Assembly (NCBI GenBank): GCA_010093515.1
Contig: MU001677.1
Location: forward strand, 715,620 to 779,619
From: Lineolata rhizophorae
Taxonomy: Eukaryota; Ascomycota; Dothideomycetes; Lineolatales; Lineolataceae
DNA length: 64,000 nt
Direction of reading: 5' to 3'
The position numbers were made by a program, and so were the translations under genes. Below, one piece after another: positions 57,384 to 64,000 of this stretch. Position 1 is the first letter of the stretch. The number at the start of each line of letters is the position of its first letter. The notes below the pieces were generated by a model. It ran no database searches. It saw only the letters and a program-made list of their open reading frames with translations, and had not been told where the DNA came from.

Positions 57384-59236
57384 ATCCGCTGAGACGTCGG
57401 CACCTGTGAGCGGAAAAATAATCAATCAGGGTTAAGCCAAAGATGCACGTCATACTTTGAGAGAAGGGATGCCCAACGTTACAATATAGCTTGTCGCTGC
57501 CCGAGTGCTGCAGGTTGTAAGACTAGTAAGAAAGTGCTGCCAACGCAGGCGGCTTTAGGACATGTGCGAGCTAAGATGAGCCTATTATATGGCCCTTAAG
57601 CTCTTCCAGTGAAGCATACAGATTGCCCTGCGGCAGCAGACACCTTCAAACCTTTGCCCTTTGATAGTAGACGCCTTGATGCTATGTGGGTCCACGCAAG
57701 ACGATGTACACTTGATTTCCGAGGTGCCAACGAATTGGGTTACTAGGTAGAATCATGCAAGGCTGAAAAGAAGGCTTGCAATCAGCAGATTCTGGATGAA
57801 TGATTGGTGCTTTGGAGCGATGAACCAACACAGCAACATGCATTCGAGTCTTAACATCTAGTGCCAGCGTGTATATGCTAAGGTCTGGCTTGAGTAGAAT
57901 ACTACAGCAAAAGCAAAAAAGTGAGGCAGTGGTAGTGAGGCGGAGTCCCGCGAAAGCTTACTGGTAGTGTCAAACCAGATATGGAGCATCTAGACGACAC
58001 GGTGTGACTAGGATTCAGAACTGAATCTAAGCCCCATTTGTTCAGGTGACTACCGTGGGCGTACCATTGTAATATCTGCAGGGTTTAGCACAGCCTTCAG
58101 CCGACTACAGGTGCACCAAGGCGCCGCTTGGCTTCCGTCACCAGCCTAGGCTTTCCTCATTGAGGTCCTATATGTTATCACCAAAGCGAATTCTACAGGA
58201 GCCAACAAACCGAGACTCTCAAAAGTTGCTGGCAACGTAGTATATCCCGGCGGAATATGCCTCTGCTGGCAAATTTAAATTAGAATATGTGGGCAAGGGC
58301 AAAATTTAAGAAGGCTAGAACAACTGGTGCTAGGAATGAGAAAAGAGGATCGTCGTATGTGGAAGCGGGTTCTGTCTGCCTTCTGGAAAGAAGAAATAAG
58401 GCTAACTAGGCGTCCGTAGCCAGGTAGGGATTTTATATTCCCGCCTGTAATCAGAGGGCTTTGCAGCCACCTGGCAAGTGTTGATTGATGCGTGCGGCAA
58501 TCACTGGAGCGCGTTGTGTGGCCCAGAATACGGGCCGCTTCGCAGGCGAGGTGCCTAGGAGGGTGGTTGCCTTGTCGCCTGCTTTATACCCTTGGGTGGG
58601 TGCGGCTCTTTCGAACCAGAAATGACCCCACTCTGCATCCACACCGTCATGTGGCTTAGTAGAAAGATGTACCGGAGAGTTATCTTGTAAACGATTTAGC
58701 TTTCCTTAGATGGGCAACTACTATTGGTCCGTTTATCCACCTTCTACTGAGTACAAGGCGGGAATTGCTTCTAGTGGAACGTGGGTGGAATATAGCAGTG
58801 TCGCTGCATCTGTATGAGAGCTCTTCGCCAATCATGTCCTGTTGAAAGGGCAAAAAAATAAATGAGGCGAAGCGCAGAAATTTTGGGACTTATGGACTGT
58901 GGAAAGTGCAATGACGCGATATTCGGAGGCGCTGTGGGACCTCTAGTTTCGCAGTCAACAAGCAAGAAATTCACAAACTCTACTAATCGCTTTGTGTGGG
59001 GGTAACAAGAGAATGGCTACCATACCAAATTGCTTCACAGAGACTCGGCGTGCACGGTTAATGATGTATACGGCTTCAGCATCCATGATTCTGTGTCAGT
59101 GGTTACATTGAATGAACAGTTACCCGTGCTACAGAGCGTACAACACCCCGGAAGAAGCCCTCGTTCCTTTCGACAGCGCCGACACGTAATAAGAATATCC
59201 AGTATGGACATCGACCAGGAGTCAACTGTCTCGAAA
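57384..59236. other. Intergenic region between C2H2 and Not3/5 genes
   Basis: About 1.85 kb, A/T-leaning, with many stops in all frames. It may carry a long leader of the C2H2 gene (further introns are possible there). No RNA gene, transposon or conserved frame recognised. Confidence 0.4.
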
Positions 59237-61321
59237 TCACAGGTCATCTTCCAGAAATCGGTAAGCAAAACGGAAATCAGCCTTCCGGCGATTCATCCTA
59301 ATCGTAATTAGCTGCACGATACGGCGCGTTCAGCAGCTGAAAACATACCAGGTGCTCTCGTAGTCGAAGAAACGATACGTCCCTTGTTCATAGTCTTCCG
59401 TGATCGATTTCGGTTCCTCATGCCTCTGAAACCAGGTTTGGTACTGCTTGTGAAACCGCCAGCTCTGCATTTTCAGTGCCTTTGCTGCCAGGTATTGCTG
59501 GTAGGTCCCTTGACGGTAGTAGAAGACGTAGAACAGGGTATCCGTGTCAACCCGAGAGTACAGTCTTGAATCATCGAAGATAGCAAGAGGCTCCTGTGGA
59601 TAATGTGCGGGCGTGTAAGGGTAGGGGTTACTCGGTTTGTAATGTCGCGGGCGTTCAGTGTCAACAGATTCAGGACACGTCTGATGAGAAGCAGCCAGTT
59701 GCCCATCATTGGTGTTCTTGGCAGAGGAAGATAACGACACATTGCGTGTAGCTTCGAAAGTCTCCAGTAGATCTTGCAGACTGGAAGGTAGATGGTACAC
59801 TGGCTCGGCTTGTTCTGATTGGACCGCGTTGTCACCGTTCGATACCGCCTGATTGGTCTCACGTCGACTATCTGGGTCTTGCGCTTGAGCCGATTCAGAC
59901 TCATTCGCTACGGCCTTTTCCACTTTCTCTAACGCTGGAGTTGGAGGTACACTACTAGGTTCAGTGCTAACTGCCGCTGCACTTGAATGGCTAAGTGCAG
60001 GTGATTTCGTGATAGCATGTGTGGAGGGACAGTCAAGTGTCGAAGCCGCTAACGGCGCGTTACGTGGTGCCGGTTGTTGAACACTACTGACTGGCTGCGA
60101 CGAAGATGTGGCGGGCGATGTGGACGTAGTTTGCCGGGTTCCAGGCGCGACCGGAAGTGGGGCAAGCCCAGGGTGCTGTTGAGCACCCGGAGGCGGCGGT
60201 AAAGGGGCGATCCCAACTCCGCTCTTGTCGCTTGCCGCGGCGGCAGCAGCAGCGGAGGCATACTTCAGAGGTTCTCCAGGCGCTCGCGTTGGGATTGGGG
60301 CTGGCTTCATGTCACGCGCAGCAAGTCCGTTTGGAACGGAAGGAAGAGGGGCATTGAGAGACGCCAATGCCGGCAATGGCGACTTCATCTGCGTAGACGG
60401 TCTTCGTGCTGCTGCTGCAGAACTCTGAGATGCTGTGCTTCCCTTTGCAGTAGGTCCAGGTCCGCCTAATTTGCCCTCGCCATCCGCGACATCGTCTTGT
60501 ATTGACTGGTTGTCCTGAGACGAAACCCTGTCCACGTCGTTGTTCATGCCGTAAAGATCTTCCTCTTCCTGAAGGTTGAGATCCTCATAGATGCTGTCAT
60601 CCTCCATAAAATCGACCTCTTGATTGCATTCCACGTAGTATCGTATGCTTTCCTCGAGGGCCTTCACCTGGTCTGTCTCTACGCCGCCATTCTCTAACGA
60701 CCGCAGAAGAAGCTCCAGTTTGCCTTGATGCCATTTATGCCGTTCTGTTGTTTTTTCCAATTCCACTATTCGGTCCGTCTTTGAAGAGTCCTTCTTCCCC
60801 CTCTTCACGTTTGCCTGGAGCATCTCAATCTCTGCTTCCGCGGTCTCGATCTGCCGTTCCAATTCCTCCACCATGTTCGATAAGAACTGACACGTCTCAA
60901 GCTTTTCTTTTTCCTTCGGGTCCAGTTTCGAGGCAGCGGAGAGGCCCTCTTTGGAGTATGCTTTGGTCTTCATCTCCTTCTCCACGGCTTTGAACATTTC
61001 CATTCGCTGTAATTATATATTAGCAAAAGTATACCGCACGCACTATGTCGGCGCGTTATAACATACCGATTCGATCAGCTTTCGCTTCTCTATTAGAGGC
61101 TTCTTGTCTTTGATCTCGTTTGACGCTGTCCATGTTTTGATTTGATCACGAATCCGCTGCAACTTCTTGATCTCCTTCTTGAGCGCATCTTCCAACTTCT
61201 CCTTCTGTGACGGGTTTGATGCACCCTGCAGCTTCTCATGTATGTTGTCAAAAGTTTGGACGCCTTCCTCGACCTTTTTGAAACATCGGTCGACTTCGTT
61301 TTGTAGCTTTCGCGCCGCCAT
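59237..61321 (-). CDS. not3: CCR4-NOT complex subunit Not3/Not5
   Basis: Subunit of the CCR4-NOT deadenylase, controlling mRNA decay and translation. Three exons on the minus strand: 61321-61067, 61006-59349, 59297-59237; 657 residues. The N-terminal Not3 domain starts [20 protein letters not shown] and continues across the first intron (60 bases) as [18 protein letters not shown]. It is a long coiled-coil of about 230 residues ([20 protein letters not shown]). A Ser/Pro/Ala-rich linker follows, then the C-terminal NOT box: [40 protein letters not shown] and, across the last intron (59348-59298), [20 protein letters not shown], ending LEDDL. The last exon is essential: without it the conserved end of the NOT box is missing. 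Confidence 0.95.
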
Positions 61322-63081
61322 GGCTGCAGATGGCTTCACGCGCGACACGCGGCACTGGGATGGAAGATTGGACAGCAGAGGTCTGCAGACTATAGCTGCA
61401 GCCCTTCTCGATCAAAAGTTTGCGCGTCAAAAGCGCGTGATGAAAGGTGTAGCGTCGCGTTGCAGGAAGCTCCCCGAAGGTGTTAGCGCGTGCTGGGTTG
61501 CCAGTCGTGTCGGCTCGTTTGGGCCGGTCATGTCCGAAAGGGCTATCGCGAAGGGGGTCGCCAAGCAAATCGTGCTTACGTAACGCGACATTGTGTCGGG
61601 CGACGGCTAGAGGTCCGACGTCGAGCAGGCAAATAAGTCGCAATCTCAGGCTAGGTTCCAAGCTAGAGCTCGGACTGACTGCTATTCTCAGGAACTAACT
61701 TGTTTATCAATCGTCTGCCCAACTTTAAGGTGACTCCTAAAATTCTAATCTGCAACGCATGCTTAGGTAACCGCGCATGTGAGTCACGTGACAATATCTG
61801 CACCGCGAAGGCGGGTTCGGGGCTCTTGCTCTTTTTCTTGCTCTCTGCTTTTACTTTCGCCACTGTAAATCTAAAATTAAAGATCACACCTTTACCCAGT
61901 AATGTGGGCTAAAAGAAAGCCAAGAGCGCTCTGTCTAATGTCTATGAAGTCGCCCCCACGCTCTTCAGTGCCAAGCTGCGGATTTCTATCCAACACTCGT
62001 CGGCGCAAATATCAAGAGACTACTACAAGTATGATTCAGTAGTTACGATGTTTGGTAAATGACTGGCGAATTTCGGTGTATGCCGGCAGTTGATCTGCCA
62101 CTTATTTTATGAGCAATATGCCAAAAAAAAAAAATTTGATATGTTCCATTCAAAGTTTCTAAGCTAAGTTGCTTTTGGCGTCAAATGTGCTATACCTCGT
62201 ATGCCAAGGCCCCTGCTTGTCTGCGCCAAGAATTCACTTTCCACCCGTGGTATTGAAAACCATATATTTGCTCGGCTTTTACCTATTAAAAAGAAATCCC
62301 CATCCGAAAATATCGCAGAACTGCTATGCTTTTACTATACTGTCTAATTCTAGCAGTGCGCTCACAAAGTGCTTTCCTACTAGATGTTTAGTTGAGGTAC
62401 GGTAGACTTCGCACTCTTTCAAACCTCTACTATTCAAGCCGATAAAAGGCGCTAGATGGAACGATTACAATTTAATATTTGGGCAACACTTATCTCCGGC
62501 CTTCAAGTTAGTAGACGAAGAAAAAAGTTTTTTTTTTTTTTTTTTTGGAAAAATCTTGCGGGTGCATAGTGTAGTAGAGTAGGGCGGCGCCACCCCTAAC
62601 ACCCCTTTTTGGCAGTTCCTTTTTCCAGTTGCACGTGACTTCTTTTCCTTTTAAGTAGGTTAGGTTTTTCTCTTCCTATACACAACATTCACTCATCCAA
62701 TACACACAAGTCAAGTTGCCTTTGCCATTCATATATACATACACAAAAGCTTTTCTTTGCCCCTTTTCTTGTCTCTCTCCCTTCTCATTACCAAAAGTTA
62801 GTTAGCAAGCAACGGTGCCTCTCTGAACTCGAACGCATGATGCCGTGAAGCAGTGACGTCGTGACTCTTCGTTTGTTCTTTAAGTGTTGGTCCTAGGTAA
62901 AGTGCTCTACCCTGCTACAATAGCTACGTATTACCTATGCTTGAAGAGTTGTGTGCAAAGCATACACATGAATTATCCCGATCACCCACAAAGCTGACCC
63001 ATAGCCCAACGGTTCTTCCGGATCTATCTGTGAAGAGGATTGTGGTCGAGAAGCAGAAAACCCTACCGACGTTCTACATAG
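61322..63081. other. Intergenic: Not3/5 promoter and transporter 3' region
   Basis: About 1.76 kb. Near 61.35-61.7 kb it is GC-rich (Not3/5 promoter), then A/T-rich. A T20-GG-A5 block is at 62528-62554. From 62.6 to 62.95 kb the plus strand looks like a promoter/leader (C/T-rich, CACACA), but only a 63-codon frame follows (62938), which runs antisense into the transporter gene. Confidence 0.4.
62528..62554. repeat. T20-GG-A5 block
   Basis: A run of 20 T followed by GG and five A. A similar block, T17-GG-A9, is at 43522-43549. Both lie in A/T-rich intergenic DNA. The like layout may be chance or a retroposed A-tail in reverse; no SINE body is seen beside either. Confidence 0.6.
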
Positions 63082-64000
63082 TCATACTTTGCCGAATTCC
63101 TCGGTCTGCACGATACGAGACTCATTAGAGGTTGGAGTTGCTAGGCTTTGTCGTCTAGCCAAATCCGACATGAAAGGGTCGACGGGCGTCATCTTAAACT
63201 TGCGTGCGGAGATCTTGTGCTCGAATAGAACGTCAAGTTCACCGAAAGTGCGGCCCTTAGGCTCTGGGAGGTAGAAGTAGCTCCAGACGAAACAGAGGCC
63301 ACACAATCCAGCCCAAAAAAACCCGCTCTTTGCACCCCAATCCCAAGCTGACGTGTTCAGCATCCGCGGTGTGATGATGTTCGTGATAATACCCGCAATA
63401 TTGTAGCAGTTTCGGGCTAATACAATGGATTTGGCGCGCAGTCGTGTCGATGGCAGCTCGGAAACGAGGGCATAGCAGACAGGGCCGACGGTTGCATCAT
63501 ACACGAAAGTGTAAAGGAGAAGCATAGTGCCAATAGCCCATTTCGCACTATCGCTGGCTTCTGCAATCGCTGCGAGACCAATGACTAGTAGCAAAATGCA
63601 CATGATTCCCTCACCAGCCAGGTAAAGAGTCCGGCGACCGAAATGTCCCATAAGAACCCAAGAAAACATAGTCCCGATGATACCAAGAGCATATTGACCT
63701 AGGCTCATCGAAAAGGCGTGCGAAGTGTCAAGGCCAGCCTTCGTGTAGAAGTAGGTGGAGTATCCCATGAAGGTGCTGCCACAGAGAATCTGCACGGTCC
63801 AAGTACAGCAAACAATTATGGTTCGTCTTAAGTCGGTCTTTTTGAGGCAGTCCCAATAAGCAGTGCCAGCGGATACAGCTTTCTCGAGCGCGTCGGTATG
63901 CTGTATCATCGCGATGACATCATCTGCGCCGGAGTTCTGCCCGTGCGACTTTGAAATAAGCCTTAGCTGAGATCTCTTCGCGTCATTGATACGGTCTTTA
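63082..64000 (-). CDS. MFS sugar transporter, C-terminal part (alpha-glucoside/maltose type)
   Basis: Plasma-membrane proton-sugar symporter of the major facilitator superfamily; the gene enters from beyond the right edge. 305 codons are visible, open to 63999. The central loop is followed by NAME-like conserved LEKAVSAGTAYWDCLKKTDL and DLRRTIIVCCTWTVQILCGS. About six membrane segments of the C-terminal half follow, with the loop motif GHFGRRTLYLAGEG and the family end-signature PEPKGRTFGELDVLFEHKIS. The charge pattern ELPSTRLRAKSIVLARNCYN before the last pair of helices is typical of fungal alpha-glucoside permeases. The stop is at 63082-63084 after EEFGKV. The N-terminal half is not in the window, so start and upstream introns are unknown. 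Confidence 0.9.
   Translation of the reverse strand, partial: KDRINDAKRSQLRLISKSHGQNSGADDVIAMIQHTDALEKAVSAGTAYWDCLKKTDLRRTIIVCCTWTVQILCGSTFMGYSTYFYTKAGLDTSHAFSMSLGQYALGIIGTMFSWVLMGHFGRRTLYLAGEGIMCILLLVIGLAAIAEASDSAKWAIGTMLLLYTFVYDATVGPVCYALVSELPSTRLRAKSIVLARNCYNIAGIITNIITPRMLNTSAWDWGAKSGFFWAGLCGLCFVWSYFYLPEPKGRTFGELDVLFEHKISARKFKMTPVDPFMSDLARRQSLATPTSNESRIVQTEEFGKV

Noticed and set aside
59030-59311. 93-codon plus-strand frame near the Not3/5 3' end
   Set aside because: It overlaps the last coding exon of Not3/5 (59237-59297) in antisense and has no family features.
62938-63128. 63-codon plus-strand frame preceded by promoter-like sequence
   Set aside because: It runs antisense into the transporter's 3' end and shows no features; probably chance.
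1-64000. CRISPR arrays, rRNA genes, LTR elements or virus-like copies
   Set aside because: No regular short repeats, rRNA-like stretches, long terminal repeats, or reverse transcriptase or capsid-like frames were recognised.

Overview
The window looks like chromosomal DNA of a filamentous ascomycete (Pezizomycotina, probably Sordariomycetes). Introns are short (mostly 48-161 bases) with GTA/GTG donors and CTAAC/CTGAC-like branch sites. The gene set is typical of such fungi: a Zn2Cys6 regulator, a GH72 cell-wall transferase, a CmcJ/AsaB-type oxygenase, a P450, a fungal Arp10 and a UBE2O-type E2. Exons were joined by hand, and each spliced model quoted keeps one open frame with a total length divisible by three. 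The class assignment is inference.

Layout. 0-0.35 kb: end of a pogo/Fot1-like DNA transposon running off the left edge. 0.9-3.1 kb: Zn2Cys6 regulator (+). 3.7-4.3 kb: RNA polymerase III subunit RPC9 (-). 4.5-5.6 kb: an unrecognised, probably decayed gene. 6.4-8.3 kb: NOP58 (-), divergent from an Arp10-like dynactin subunit (+, 8.7-10.4 kb). 10.4-14.5 kb: gene-poor, with one intact-looking 287-base MITE. 14.5-16.6 kb: a kinase-fold protein without the catalytic Asp (+). 19.9-21.6 kb: GPI-anchored GH72 glucanosyltransferase (+). 22.6-25.7 kb: UBE2O-like E2 (-), divergent from COG8 (+, 26.2-27.9 kb). 28.6-29.6 kb: cytosolic ribosomal protein uS2/Rps0 (-), divergent from mitochondrial uS15m (+, 29.9-30.9 kb). 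31.2-32.1 kb: CmcJ/AsaB-like oxygenase (-). 33.6-35.9 kb: conserved-looking protein of unknown function (-). 36-38.4 kb: GC-rich block without a gene. 39.0-39.8 kb: small Cys-rich protein (+). 41.1-42.1 kb: unknown protein (-). 44.7-46.6 kb: broken cytochrome P450 (+). 48.9-53.1 kb: Bud2-type RasGAP (+). 53.9-55.3 kb: Cyp40-type cyclophilin (-) with a 10-base exon. 56.2-57.4 kb: C2H2 regulator (-). 59.2-61.3 kb: CCR4-NOT subunit Not3/5 (-). 63.1 kb to the right edge: sugar transporter of the MFS (-), partial.

Most genes are housekeeping: Pol III transcription, snoRNP assembly, dynein/dynactin transport, Golgi tethering, ubiquitination, both ribosomes, mRNA decay, Ras signalling and an Hsp90 co-chaperone. 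They do not form one pathway. Three head-to-head pairs share short intergenic regions: NOP58/Arp10, UBE2O/COG8 and Rps0/uS15m. Accessory features (transposon end, MITE, dead P450, lone oxygenase, orphan ORFs) lie between the conserved genes. I found no convincing new multi-gene system. The best single leads are the pseudokinase, the in-frame intron in the uS15m targeting region, the GC-AG intron of RPC9 and the hairpin flanked by 10-base direct repeats next to the P450 relic.
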